Of a stretch of 39,974 nt of DNA, positions 8,760 to 19,188 are shown piece by piece (positions within the stretch are counted from its first letter, which is position 1; the number at the start of each line of letters is the position of its first letter). This DNA is from CAYZAK01 sp964476445 (GTDB taxonomy: Bacteria; CG03; SLGR01; JAGXOG01), in NCBI GenBank assembly GCA_964476445.1, contig CAYZAK010000013.1, positions 1-39,974 of the forward strand. Direction: 5' to 3'. The position numbers and the translations under genes were made by a program. The notes under the pieces were generated by a model, which saw nothing but the letters and a program-made list of their open reading frames with translations, was not told the origin of the DNA and searched no databases.

Positions 8760-11700
8760 TTAAAACTTTAATTGCTGTTCAATACCAAAATAGATATCCC
8801 GTTCCTCAGAAATCCTACCTCTAAAAAACTGAGAGTCCTGTAATCTGTACAACATATCAAATTCATGATTAAGACGTAATTTATTTTCATAACCCGGGCC
8901 CACCTCCATATAATACCCCATAGAAAAGCGATCGGTTAAATTACTTCCCACTCGTAAACCGGCTCCTGTCAACCGCATAGTTTCTTCATCTTCTGAACTA
9001 TCTACCAGTACATCAACTTTGGCATCGTCTATTATAGTTGTTCTTTGTAAAATATTTTTTACCAGAGGAGATGTAAGGTTAGCATCTATCGCCCGGAGAA
9101 GCTCGCGCCGGAGAAGCATATTTCTATCATCTCTTGACAAGTTAGAAAAATCGGTTCCCGCTATAGCTATCTCGGCGGTCTTCTCAGAGGTTAAATCTTC
9201 TCCAATCTCATCGGAAACAAACCGGGGGGATATATTGCCTACTCGGTCTCTGGGAATTATTAAACTAATATCTTCTGTTGTCCAGGTACCTCCCTCCGTT
9301 CTGCGTTGTACCTGGGTTGTTGCCCGTCCGGAAAGTTGCTCTACACTATCACTAAATATTAATGTAACTTCCTCAACTTCAAATTCCCGGTTCAAATATG
9401 AAACCCTTCCTTGCGAAGAACTTACTGTACCGTTTACCATTAGATCTTGTTCGGGAATTTTTTTAAAATTTAAGCCGCCGTCCACTTTTAGTCTGGCATA
9501 AGTATTTTCATACCATACGGATTTCCCGGCATTTAAATTAATATCAAGTAAAATTATATCCCATACTTCAAGAGCCGGTGGAGACGGAGAAGTGGCCACG
9601 GGCGGATATGTAAAATGAGTTTCTGCTAAATTAATATCTCCGCTGATTCTGTACAAGTCCTCCTCGGTTGTAATATTAATTTCAAAACCGGGTTCACCGT
9701 AAGATGGTAAACTTAAATATCTCCCAAATAATCCGCTTTGAGGAATATTTAAATAAGGTATTTTCACCAAAACCCCTTTATCGCCAACCGTTTTTAAACT
9801 AAACTCAATCTCCGAAAAACCAGGATCAATGTCAATATAACCACTGCCCTCGATTCTTCCTGGGGACCATTGGGCATTAATATGATCAATATTTAATCTG
9901 GTTTCCCGGGCTGTTATCCTGGAATTAATTTTATTAATATCCCCTATAATTTCACGCCCTTTTATTCTTCCGTTAGCCAAATCCAATTGCCCGGAAAATC
10001 GGGGGTTATTTAGAGTGCCAATTATCTTAAACTGTCCGGAAAAATATCCTGAACTATCTTTTATCTCTTCGGTAAGTAACTGTAACGAAGAAAGAGAAAG
10101 TCTTTTGACATCCACTTCAAGCCCCGGTTGAGCTTCCCCTAGAGTGCCTTTAACTGCCACATTTAAATAATCCGAATCCTTTATCTTTGTATCCTTTAAA
10201 TCCAGGATCCCGTCTCTGTAATTAAAATGACTCTGTACCCGTTCGATCGGTATTTTTCTATACCGTCCTCTATTAACAAGTAGATCACCAGAAATATTAA
10301 AAGAATCTTCTTCCCTGTAATAGATATCTATTTCAAAATTTGACCGGCCATAAAATTCCACCGGTTTATCCAGAGCTTTTATAAATTTATTTATCTCCAC
10401 ATTATTAGCGGACAGATTAAAATCAGCTTCGCCGGGAGTGTATTTTCCCTCTCCGGTAAAAGACTTATTTCCGTCTCTATATTTCAACTGTTCAACTGTT
10501 ATACGACCTTCAGATAGAAATTTAACTTCAGATTTTAAAATATTATTTACATTTAATTTTAGCTTTTTATCTCTGTAATCCATATTTAATTTATTTTCCA
10601 ATTTTAACCGATTTAAAAATAAGTTTTCCGGATTTAACTTTAAATCAATAAAGAAGGGAGATAAACCAAAATCACCTTCAACTCCGGTTTCTCCGAGAAA
10701 AGTAACTGGAGCTACAATAAAATTTTCAAATTTACCTTTTCCTTTAAATTTAAAATTATTGTCGCCCTTTATTAAAACATCGGTATCTGTAAGAACAAAA
10801 GATCCGTCGGGTTTAAATAACTCCGCCCGGCTGATATTTAAGTTGTTGTCTTCTAATACCGCTGCCATCTGAGCCCGTCTTAAATCCAAGGAATCAAAAT
10901 TTAATTGCCGGCTGAGAATTTCCATCTTGACTAAATAACGGTCCAGAGTCCCGGTTAACCTGAAATCACCGTCCATCGATAAATTAAGTTGATCATTTTT
11001 AAGCGTAGACTCTATAAAATCTGTACTAAAGTTGCGTACTTCGATTTTTAACTCACTTTTTTGGGCGTGTTCCAGGCTTCCGTCTATACTTATTCGCCCA
11101 TCACCTATAGCCCCAGCCGCATCTATTACAGTTATTATTTTTCCCGGTTTATAAACCACTTTTCCCTTTAAATCGAAAGGGGTGTCCCGTAAGTATCCTT
11201 TATTAATATCTCCGTCATAAGTTAACAAAGGGTTGCTATAGCTATCTTCAATTTTAAAAATACCCTTCGCCGCACCGGTAATATCATGCACTAACCCGGA
11301 CCGGGATCTACCGGTTTCAAAAAACGGATGTAATTTCTGGAGGTTAAAATCAAACAATTGTAATTCTCCGGATAACTCATAGTTTTTATCTGGTTCTATA
11401 TTTAAATTACCTTTAATTAATTCCCGAATATTTAAGGTCAGGTTCCATTTATCTTGAAAATAAACCCCGTTAATCTTACTTGCCGGCCAGTCATGACCGG
11501 AAATATTCATATTTTCAAACTCCGTTTCAAAAATGTATCCCTCTTTATCTTTATATTTACCGTAAAATTTACCCCAACCATCTAAAATTTTATGATTAAG
11601 ATTATAGCTATCCATAACAATTTCTAATTCCTGATCAGGATAGAGTTCGCCGTCTATATTTATTTTTCCTTGGTCACCGGAAACATCTAGTTCTTCTAAA

Positions 11701-13880
11701 TACCATTTTTCAGCATCATATTTCATTACCCCGTGTATGTCTCCGACAAATATTTCCTCTATATTAAGTTCCCGGACGTTAAACACAGACCGCCCAAATT
11801 CAGAATCATAATTAAATTGTCCGTTTAAAATACCGTTATTTATTCCCGGTCCGGGGCTAATTAAATATTGAACCGGCGGTAAATTTAGTTCTTCCGCTCT
11901 AAACTTTAAATCTTTTATCCTGTATTTAGAATTATTAATATTAAGTTTTAATCTGCCAAACAGAGATCTATTTAACTCCAAATTAAGTAAATTTAAATTT
12001 TCACTCACTCTACCCGATTCATAAACAACATCTGTTTTAACCTCATAATTGTACTGATCTAATCCTGCATTTTCAGTATTTAAATTTCCTTTTAAAAAAG
12101 TTTTATCCGCTCGGCTTTCTAATGTACCGTCAAAGTTTAGAATACCGGTTATGCTATCATATTTTTCAGTTAGCTGGGGTATCTCATTTATAGGTATCCC
12201 AACCCCATCTATTTTCAGTTGAGCTTTCAAAGGGGAATAGTTAAAATACCCTTTACAATTTAACTGTCCACCCTCGGGAAAAAGAAAGGAAAACTGTTCT
12301 ATTTTACCGCTTTTACTTTTTTCTTTTAACTTAATCCGGGTATTAAAATGATATTTGTCATCCATAGTGAAGCCACTGGCAATAAAATTTTCATCTGAAT
12401 AATTAAATGAGGTATTCATTATTCCTAAATTTTTTCTGCCAATATTAAATTTGTGTATATTTAAATTTCCCAGCACCTGAAGGGATTTAAGATCATCCCT
12501 GCTTAAATCTATATTCCCTCCAGCGTACCCGGAAATAGATTCTTTTCCTGCGATATCGTTTAAATCTAAATTTTCAAGACGTATATTTACATCGAGATCC
12601 TCTCCGGGATACCCTACATAACCGTCCCAGTTTAAATTTCCCCCGCCGAATTCTAAATTTCCGGTCTTAAAATTTAGCTTTTGAGAATAATAAGAGACCG
12701 AAGTTTTTAAGTTTTTAATATCAATACCGGCTAATTTTCCGCGAGCCATATTAAGCCCCCCGGATATTTTAATATCTTTGGGTTCCCCCGTAATTTCGCC
12801 CTCAAAATCTACTGTTCCTTTAGCATTTTGAGCCAGTCCGGCCGGCACAACTTCCGAAATCCCGATATTACCAAAGGCGGTTACATCAAAATAAGGTTCC
12901 TTCAAATAACTACTAATTTTCCCGGACAGAGAAAAATTACTGTTTCGCCAGGCTAACAGCCCTCTGTCCACCAGAATTCTATCCGGAGAAATATTTAGCT
13001 GGGCTTTTTTTATAGAAAGATTATCAAATTTTGCGTCTCGGACAACAAATTGCCCGCTGCCAGTAATATTCTCAATATTTTCCTTTATTTTATCAATATT
13101 TCCCCCCAACTTAATATTTCCTTTTAACGAACCCCGGGAAAACTTTACGGGTTGATCTAAAAAATTAAATTCTGACAGAGAATCCAGCATAGCATCTTTG
13201 ATATTTAAACGGGATTCAAAATTTTTACTTACTATATTATAATCCAAATCAACCCCTAAATTCTTTATTAAAAATTCCTCATAACCGGTTCGACTAATAC
13301 TGAATTGGGTATCTCCGGTAAGCCGGGGATAAGAGGCTAAGGAGAACTGTCCCCGGAAATTTCTTATTTCTAAATCAGAATAATTCTGAAACATATTATC
13401 CTCAAGTTTAAATCTAAATTCACCATCTGAGAATCTAATATTCCAGGGTGGCAGTGGGGGACCGCCGGTGGAATTAGACATTAATGTTTCCAACCCTTCT
13501 ACAAAAAATTTGCTATCCGAATACTTTAAAGTTAACCTGGGCTGATAAAGTCGGATTTCTTTAACCAGTTCGGAAATATTTCGCACATTTTTAAAAAATT
13601 TAATCAGAGAATAACTTATTCTGGCCCGTTTAACACTCAATTGCTGCTGTCCGGTTTCTTTATCATTTAAAGAGATATTAGTAAGTACAATTCTATTAAG
13701 AATATCAGTGTGTATTCTTTCAATCACTACTTGCTTGTCAGTGTATGAAGTGAGCTGTTCGGTTATCGTTTTTTTAAGCTGCTGATTAAACTGGTTGCTT
13801 TTTATATAAATAAATATCCCCCCTCCGACAACCCAGAGGGCGATAAAAATTATAATTACTTTTTTGAAAAATTTATTCAT
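8760..13880 (-). CDS. tamB: TamB/AsmA-like giant envelope protein (DUF490)
   Basis: Predicted inner-membrane-anchored, periplasm-spanning protein of the TamB / AsmA-like family, which forms a long beta-taco groove. Family members help assemble outer-membrane proteins or carry phospholipids between membranes. An N-terminal helix (about residues 8-27) is followed by some 1,300 residues of repeating beta-strand blocks with recurring patterns such as LNLNISRAELFKPDGSF and GNLNIEP. The C-terminal 350 residues resemble the conserved TamB domain, including the RGLSLLIPRDR-like stretch SLIIPRDRVGNIS, and end in KF, a common outer-membrane-associated terminus. Its ATG lies two bases after the ptsI stop, and the Shine-Dalgarno AAGGAT is inside ptsI, so translation is probably coupled. 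No tamA is seen in the window. Confidence 0.88.
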   Translation of the reverse strand: MNKFFKKVIIIFIALWVVGGGIFIYIKSNQFNQQLKKTITEQLTSYTDKQVVIERIHTDILNRIVLTNISLNDKETGQQQLSVKRARISYSLIKFFKNVRNISELVKEIRLYQPRLTLKYSDSKFFVEGLETLMSNSTGGPPLPPWNIRFSDGEFRFKLEDNMFQNYSDLEIRNFRGQFSLASYPRLTGDTQFSISRTGYEEFLIKNLGVDLDYNIVSKNFESRLNIKDAMLDSLSEFNFLDQPVKFSRGSLKGNIKLGGNIDKIKENIENITGSGQFVVRDAKFDNLSIKKAQLNISPDRILVDRGLLAWRNSNFSLSGKISSYLKEPYFDVTAFGNIGISEVVPAGLAQNAKGTVDFEGEITGEPKDIKISGGLNMARGKLAGIDIKNLKTSVSYYSQKLNFKTGNLEFGGGNLNWDGYVGYPGEDLDVNIRLENLDLNDIAGKESISGYAGGNIDLSRDDLKSLQVLGNLNIHKFNIGRKNLGIMNTSFNYSDENFIASGFTMDDKYHFNTRIKLKEKSKSGKIEQFSFLFPEGGQLNCKGYFNYSPLKAQLKIDGVGIPINEIPQLTEKYDSITGILNFDGTLESRADKTFLKGNLNTENAGLDQYNYEVKTDVVYESGRVSENLNLLNLELNRSLFGRLKLNINNSKYRIKDLKFRAEELNLPPVQYLISPGPGINNGILNGQFNYDSEFGRSVFNVRELNIEEIFVGDIHGVMKYDAEKWYLEELDVSGDQGKINIDGELYPDQELEIVMDSYNLNHKILDGWGKFYGKYKDKEGYIFETEFENMNISGHDWPASKINGVYFQDKWNLTLNIRELIKGNLNIEPDKNYELSGELQLFDFNLQKLHPFFETGRSRSGLVHDITGAAKGIFKIEDSYSNPLLTYDGDINKGYLRDTPFDLKGKVVYKPGKIITVIDAAGAIGDGRISIDGSLEHAQKSELKIEVRNFSTDFIESTLKNDQLNLSMDGDFRLTGTLDRYLVKMEILSRQLNFDSLDLRRAQMAAVLEDNNLNISRAELFKPDGSFVLTDTDVLIKGDNNFKFKGKGKFENFIVAPVTFLGETGVEGDFGLSPFFIDLKLNPENLFLNRLKLENKLNMDYRDKKLKLNVNNILKSEVKFLSEGRITVEQLKYRDGNKSFTGEGKYTPGEADFNLSANNVEINKFIKALDKPVEFYGRSNFEIDIYYREEDSFNISGDLLVNRGRYRKIPIERVQSHFNYRDGILDLKDTKIKDSDYLNVAVKGTLGEAQPGLEVDVKRLSLSSLQLLTEEIKDSSGYFSGQFKIIGTLNNPRFSGQLDLANGRIKGREIIGDINKINSRITARETRLNIDHINAQWSPGRIEGSGYIDIDPGFSEIEFSLKTVGDKGVLVKIPYLNIPQSGLFGRYLSLPSYGEPGFEINITTEEDLYRISGDINLAETHFTYPPVATSPSPPALEVWDIILLDINLNAGKSVWYENTYARLKVDGGLNFKKIPEQDLMVNGTVSSSQGRVSYLNREFEVEEVTLIFSDSVEQLSGRATTQVQRRTEGGTWTTEDISLIIPRDRVGNISPRFVSDEIGEDLTSEKTAEIAIAGTDFSNLSRDDRNMLLRRELLRAIDANLTSPLVKNILQRTTIIDDAKVDVLVDSSEDEETMRLTGAGLRVGSNLTDRFSMGYYMEVGPGYENKLRLNHEFDMLYRLQDSQFFRGRISEERDIYFGIEQQLKF

Positions 13881-13882
13881 AA

Positions 13883-15637
13883 TTATCCTTCAAAAAACTT
13901 TATCTGTTCCCGTCGGAATTTTTTATTAATATATTCTTTGTATTTACCTTTGTAATCCCTCTCTTGTAAATTTTGAATTTCGCATTTTATATCTTCATAT
14001 TTAGCTGCCGGAACACTAAAACTGTTCACTCCCGCGTCCAGTAAAACTGGATAATATAACTCAAAACTTCCGATTTCCCCGCACAGACAGACCGCCTTGC
14101 CGTTTTTATCTGCCGCTTGGGTAATCATTTTAAGCATTTTCACTACGGAAGGATGCAGAAGATTATAAGTATGGCTGGAAATTTTATGTTCTCTTGAAGA
14201 GGCAACCAGATACTGCAGTAAATCATTGGTGCCTATATTTGCAAAATCCGTTTCCGGAAACAGTTGATCGGCGAGAAGTGACGCTGAAGGCGTTTCAAAC
14301 ATTATCCCCAGTTCAGGCTCGGCATAATTTTTACCCTCTTTTTTTAACTGCGCTACAGCTTCATCTATTAAATTTTTAAATATATAATAATCATCCATGT
14401 CCGACACCATGGGAAAAAGTATTTTTATATTACTCTCCGAAGCTGCGCGGAGAAGGGCCCGGGCCTGGGTTAAATATATATCACGGTACGTTAAAACTGC
14501 CGATGCGCCCCTTAAATTCATATCTGTATTTATACCCGGCGGTATATTAATAAATTTCGGTACTTTATCCCCACTTAAGTCCATTATTCTAACAGTAACC
14601 GGCCGCTCATTTGCCGCTCTTGAAATTTTTTTATAAATTTCCAATTGCAATTCCTCGTCGGGCGGTTCATTTTTATTCATAAAGATAAACTCGGTTCTTA
14701 ATAATCCCACCCCGTCATAGTGCACGGTATGTTCATCACTTTCTTTAACACTGGCCGCGGTTTTTAAAAGTTCCAGTTCCCCTAACGTACTTATATTCAC
14801 TTTTAAACTTATTCTTTTTCCCTGGGCGGTACGGGTCGGTTGGGACAGGTTTAATTTGCAGAGCTTTTTTCTTTTATGATACTTTTCCTGCATTTGGCGG
14901 TAATGTTTTAATATTTTTTCGGCCGGGTTAACTATTACCTTACCCAAAGAACCGTCAACTATACAATGACACCGGCCGTTTAACTCCTTTTCGATATCGA
15001 TACCAAAAACAACCGGGATCCCCAAGGTTCTGGCTAAAATACTGGCATGAGCGGTAAGACCTCCTTCTTTTGTGACAAAAGCTAAAACATTATCTTTTGG
15101 AATTTTGATAACCATTGAAGGAGTAAGTCTATTGGCTGCTATTATTACCGGACTTTTTTCCCCCACCGGACATTCAAATTTACCGGAAGATTTTTTAAAA
15201 AAAGAATCTAATAATCTATCTTTTACGTCAGCTATATCATGAGTGATTTCCTCGAAATGTACTTTGTCAGATGAAATTCCGGTAAGTTTTTTGATATACG
15301 ATTCAAATACATCCTGAATAGCATGCTCAGCATTAACAAGATTTACTGAAATATCTTCTTTTATCCTGTTCTGAAGACCTTTATCTTTTAAAATGGAAAG
15401 ATGAGCCGATATTATATCATGTCCCTGATCCCCAAATAAATTACCCGAAGCTTCTTTTAACTGCTTAATCTCTTTTTCGGCTTTTAATAAAGCTTCATCC
15501 AATCTATATAATTCGTTTTTAAGTTGCTTTTGGGATATATTGTAATGTTCTATTTTAGAGGAATCACTGGCTTGATATACACAAACTATTCCGATGGCCA
15601 CCCCGGGAGACGCCGAAATGCCTGTTAATTTTTTCAT
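13883..15637 (-). CDS. ptsI: PEP-protein phosphotransferase (PTS enzyme I)
   Basis: Enzyme I takes phosphate from phosphoenolpyruvate onto a histidine and passes it to HPr. The phospho-His motif reads GGLTAHASILAR (near residue 190). The PEP-binding barrel shows LLRTEFIFMN, GTNDLLQYLVASSRE and the catalytic cysteine in CLCGEIGS. Its length of 584 residues is normal. The His motif has TAHAS where TSHTS or TSHAA is more usual. No HPr or enzyme II gene lies nearby, so sugar uptake versus a regulatory phosphorelay cannot be decided here. The start follows the clpC stop by eight bases, and the AAAGG site overlaps the clpC end. Confidence 0.93.
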   Translation of the reverse strand: MKKLTGISASPGVAIGIVCVYQASDSSKIEHYNISQKQLKNELYRLDEALLKAEKEIKQLKEASGNLFGDQGHDIISAHLSILKDKGLQNRIKEDISVNLVNAEHAIQDVFESYIKKLTGISSDKVHFEEITHDIADVKDRLLDSFFKKSSGKFECPVGEKSPVIIAANRLTPSMVIKIPKDNVLAFVTKEGGLTAHASILARTLGIPVVFGIDIEKELNGRCHCIVDGSLGKVIVNPAEKILKHYRQMQEKYHKRKKLCKLNLSQPTRTAQGKRISLKVNISTLGELELLKTAASVKESDEHTVHYDGVGLLRTEFIFMNKNEPPDEELQLEIYKKISRAANERPVTVRIMDLSGDKVPKFINIPPGINTDMNLRGASAVLTYRDIYLTQARALLRAASESNIKILFPMVSDMDDYYIFKNLIDEAVAQLKKEGKNYAEPELGIMFETPSASLLADQLFPETDFANIGTNDLLQYLVASSREHKISSHTYNLLHPSVVKMLKMITQAADKNGKAVCLCGEIGSFELYYPVLLDAGVNSFSVPAAKYEDIKCEIQNLQERDYKGKYKEYINKKFRREQIKFFEG

Positions 15638-15645
15638 TTTTATAG

Positions 15646-18087
15646 CTACCTTTTTTCAAAGAATATCTTATCGTTTTTTAATTTACATTTTATTTTAACA
15701 GGGGGTTGAATCTGTTTTTCAAGCATTTCCCGAGCTAACGGATCTTCAATATACTTTCTGATAGTACGCTGCAACGGACGAGCTCCATATTCCGGATCAA
15801 ATCCTTTTCTGGCAATAAATTCTTCCACTTCTTTAGAAGGCTCTATTTGGATATCCTGCTCAGAAAGTTTATTCTGGAGTTCTTTAAAAAATATTTCCAC
15901 AATTTTAATAATATGCTCCTTCTCAAGAGAGTGAAATACTATTAAATCATCCAGGCGGTTTAAAAATTCGGGATTAAAGTTTTTTTTGGTTTCGTCCATA
16001 ACTTTATCTTTGATCTTATCGTAATCCATACTTGTCTCGCCCCCTTTTTGAAATCCCATCCCGCGGCTTTTCAGTTCCCGGGCTCCCAAATTAGAAGTCA
16101 TTATAATAACAGTGTTTCTAAATATTACCTTGTGCCCCAGATTATCGGTTATCTGCCCGTTATCAAAAATCTGAAGTAATATATTATAGACTTCCGGATG
16201 GGCCTTTTCGATCTCATCCAACAACACAACAGAATAAGGTTTGCGTCTAACCGCTTCGGTTAAAGTGCCCCCTTCATCATAACCGACATATCCTGGAGGA
16301 GCCCCTATCAGCCTGGACACAGCAAATTTTTCCATAAACTCACTCATATCAACTCTTATAAGAGCATCTTCATCCCCGAAAAGATATTCCGCCAGAGTAC
16401 GGGCCAGTTCGGTCTTTCCCACTCCGGTAGGGCCCAAAAACAGAAATGAACCGATAGGCTTGCGTTTCTCTTTTAATCCGGTACGGGAGCGTCTTATTGC
16501 ATGGGAAATTTTAGTAACCGCCTCATCCTGTCCCACTATTCTATCATGCAGTTCATACTCCATATTTAAAAGCCGCTGAGATTCTTTTTCGGTTAATTTG
16601 GAAACCGGGACTCCGGTCCATTCTGAAACAATATCGGCCACTATCTCCGGAGTTACAGTATTATTTCCGGCCTGCTTATTAGTTTCCCACTCCTGTTTTT
16701 GGCGTTTAAGCTTTCTTCCTAATTTTTTCTCTTCGTCCCGTAAGTCTGCCGCTTTTTCAAACTCCTGCGAGGATATAGCGGACTCTTTTTCTTTTGTTAT
16801 ATTCTCTTTTTTAATCTCCATTTCCTTGATTTCTTCGGGTAACACATTTGCATTTAACCGCATTCTGGACCCGGCTTCATCTAAAACATCAATAGCTTTG
16901 TCCGGCAAAAAACGGTCGGTGATAAACCGCTCGGATAATCTGGCCGCGGCATCCAAAGCATTATCAGTAAATTCAACCTGATGATGGGCTTCGTATCTAT
17001 CTCTTAATCCCTTTAGGATATGCACCGTTTCCTTAACAGAGGGGGGATCAACCAGAATCTGCTGAAATCTACGCGCTAAAGCCGCATCTCCTTCAATGTT
17101 TTTTCGATATTCATCCAAAGTGGTAGCTCCGATACATTGAAGTTCTCCTTTAGAAAGAGCGGGTTTTATAATATTGGAAGCATCCATCGCTCCTTCCGCA
17201 GCGCCGGCCCCCATTATGGTGTGCAGTTCATCTATAAAAAGTATTATCTTGCCCCGGGCTTCGCGAATCTCATTTATAGCTTTTTTTAACCTTTTTTCAA
17301 ATTCGCCCCGGTATTTAGTACCGGCTATCATAGCCGCCAGATCCAGAGTAATAATTTTTTTATTCATTAATATTTCAGGAACCTCGTTGCTGGCAATCTG
17401 CTGGGCCAAGCCTTCTACTACCGCTGTTTTACCGACACCGGCATCTCCTACCAAAACCGGATTATTTTTTGTTCTCCGGGAAAGAATCTGAACCAATCTC
17501 TGAATTTCTTTTTCTCTCCCTATCACCGGATCCAATTTATCTTCTTTAGCCATGGTTATTAAATTTCTCCCGTAGGAGTCAAGAGCGGGAGTTTTACTTG
17601 CTTTTTTACCCTTGCTGCTATTCTGAGAACCGCCCAGAGGCTGAAAAGCTCCTTCACCGAGTAGGTTTAATATAGTATCTTTTATCTTATCCCGGGATAA
17701 TCCCGCTTCTTTCATGACCTGATTGGCAACTCCTTCCTCCTCTTTAAGCAGTCCGAGTAAAATATGTTCTGTTCCCACAAAATTATGGCCCAGTTTATTG
17801 GCTTCTTTAACAGATAAAGAAAGGACCCTTTTAGCTCTGGGCGTCATTGGCCTTTCTCCGGTTAAAAGAACATTGTCCCCCTCTCCGATAATGTTTATTA
17901 CCTGACGGGTTAATTTTTTTCGGTTTATCCCCATGACTTTAAACGTTTCGGCGGCCACTCCTTCATTTAAGGCAAGTAATCCCAGCAATATATGCTCCGT
18001 ACCCACATAATCATGGTTTAATTTTTTTGCTTCCTCCTGGGCCATAACTAATACTTTCTGCGCTCTTTTGGTAAATTTATTGTACAT
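15646..18087 (-). CDS. clpC: ClpC-type AAA+ unfoldase
   Basis: Hsp100 unfoldase that feeds substrates to ClpP. It has an N-terminal double Clp repeat (about residues 1-145), a first ATPase module with GDAGVGKT (near 208), and a middle domain holding a UVR-like segment SQEFEKAADLRDEEKKL (near 430). The second ATPase has GPTGVGKTELA (near 545) and the ClpP-loop region. The 813 residues match ClpC rather than ClpB. A perfect AGGAG lies ahead of the ATG. It directly follows mcsA-mcsB, as in Firmicutes, where arginine phosphorylation by McsB marks substrates for ClpC. No clpP is present in the window. Confidence 0.96.
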   Translation of the reverse strand: MYNKFTKRAQKVLVMAQEEAKKLNHDYVGTEHILLGLLALNEGVAAETFKVMGINRKKLTRQVINIIGEGDNVLLTGERPMTPRAKRVLSLSVKEANKLGHNFVGTEHILLGLLKEEEGVANQVMKEAGLSRDKIKDTILNLLGEGAFQPLGGSQNSSKGKKASKTPALDSYGRNLITMAKEDKLDPVIGREKEIQRLVQILSRRTKNNPVLVGDAGVGKTAVVEGLAQQIASNEVPEILMNKKIITLDLAAMIAGTKYRGEFEKRLKKAINEIREARGKIILFIDELHTIMGAGAAEGAMDASNIIKPALSKGELQCIGATTLDEYRKNIEGDAALARRFQQILVDPPSVKETVHILKGLRDRYEAHHQVEFTDNALDAAARLSERFITDRFLPDKAIDVLDEAGSRMRLNANVLPEEIKEMEIKKENITKEKESAISSQEFEKAADLRDEEKKLGRKLKRQKQEWETNKQAGNNTVTPEIVADIVSEWTGVPVSKLTEKESQRLLNMEYELHDRIVGQDEAVTKISHAIRRSRTGLKEKRKPIGSFLFLGPTGVGKTELARTLAEYLFGDEDALIRVDMSEFMEKFAVSRLIGAPPGYVGYDEGGTLTEAVRRKPYSVVLLDEIEKAHPEVYNILLQIFDNGQITDNLGHKVIFRNTVIIMTSNLGARELKSRGMGFQKGGETSMDYDKIKDKVMDETKKNFNPEFLNRLDDLIVFHSLEKEHIIKIVEIFFKELQNKLSEQDIQIEPSKEVEEFIARKGFDPEYGARPLQRTIRKYIEDPLAREMLEKQIQPPVKIKCKLKNDKIFFEKR

Positions 18088-18144
18088 AATATATTAACTC
18101 CTGTTTATTCTGTTTTTTACTAAAGGTATCTATTGGAATATAAA

Positions 18145-19188
18145 TCACCCTATATCTTCCTTAATTATTTTTGCTCTTTTTATATTTCTTTCCTGAGGAT
18201 TCAATTCCCTATTCTCAATTTCCTGCACATGGGCAGGCTGAATTTTAATCATCAAATTATTTAAAGTTTTTATTTCTATATCCAGCAGGCCCATATATAC
18301 TCCAAACCTGATATTAGATAAAAGTTCCAGAGCTTCTTCTATACTTATTCTATAAGCGCTGGTTAATATGCCGTAAGATCTACATACCATATCTTTTAGA
18401 TCATCCAACATTTCTTTACCTATTTTGTCCCTTACTTTATCTTCTCTTTGAGCTACCTGCACAACAAGTCGGTTTAAACTGTCAACTATACGATTTTCAG
18501 AAATCCCCAGCGTCACCTGATTGGAGACTTGAACCATATTCCCCATCACCCGGGTACCCTCCCCATAAAGCCCCCTTACCACCATACCCATTTTATTGAT
18601 ATTTTCCATGGTGGTTTTTATACCGTTGGTCATGCCCAAACCAGGAAGGTGCATCTGACTGGACGCTCTCATTCCAGTTCCCGTATTTGTGGGGCAGGCT
18701 GTAAGGTACCCCCACTTCTCCGAATAAGCTATATTAAGGTGTTTTCCTAAATCATCATCTATTTGGTTTAAGATATCCCATACCTTAAAAAAATTCAATC
18801 CACCTTCTATAAATTGTATTCTTATATGATCCTCTTCGTTTACTATTATACTCAACCGTTCCTTTTGGTCTATAACCACCCCGGTTAACTTTGAACTGGT
18901 TGCTGCTTCATGACTTATAATATGTCTTTCCACAAGTAATCTTTTGTCAATTTCAGAGCAATCATCCAGTTTTATTTTTTTGCTTTTCTTAAAAAAAACG
19001 CTTTTATCACAAGCCACAAAAATTTTTTCCAAACTCTTTTTAAGGTGGGCTTCCGAAGCACGGTAGGGAAATTGTATACCTCTTAGGTTTCGGGCCAACC
19101 TTATCCGGGTTGAGATAATCCCGGGATTATCTTTAGGATTCCTACCAAGCCAGCCAATATCTTTAAGAGCCAGGTTCCGTAGCTTCAT
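18145..19188 (-). CDS. mcsB: McsB protein arginine kinase
   Basis: Phosphagen-kinase-fold enzyme that phosphorylates arginine residues on proteins. The start STRIRLARNLRG, the ERHIISHEAA segment and the catalytic-cysteine loop CPTNTGTGMRAS are all present, so it should be active. The C-terminal NPQERNIKRAKII resembles the conserved RDxxRA phospho-arginine-binding motif of McsB, with Asn in place of Asp. At 347 residues it is normal. Its ATG lies 26 bases inside the end of mcsA, implying coupled translation. Confidence 0.94.
   Translation of the reverse strand: MKLRNLALKDIGWLGRNPKDNPGIISTRIRLARNLRGIQFPYRASEAHLKKSLEKIFVACDKSVFFKKSKKIKLDDCSEIDKRLLVERHIISHEAATSSKLTGVVIDQKERLSIIVNEEDHIRIQFIEGGLNFFKVWDILNQIDDDLGKHLNIAYSEKWGYLTACPTNTGTGMRASSQMHLPGLGMTNGIKTTMENINKMGMVVRGLYGEGTRVMGNMVQVSNQVTLGISENRIVDSLNRLVVQVAQREDKVRDKIGKEMLDDLKDMVCRSYGILTSAYRISIEEALELLSNIRFGVYMGLLDIEIKTLNNLMIKIQPAHVQEIENRELNPQERNIKRAKIIKEDIG

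Noticed and set aside
9019..9501. A 160-codon plus-strand frame inside tamB
   Set aside because: Antisense shadow rich in Ser and Arg, with no ribosome site and no family resemblance.
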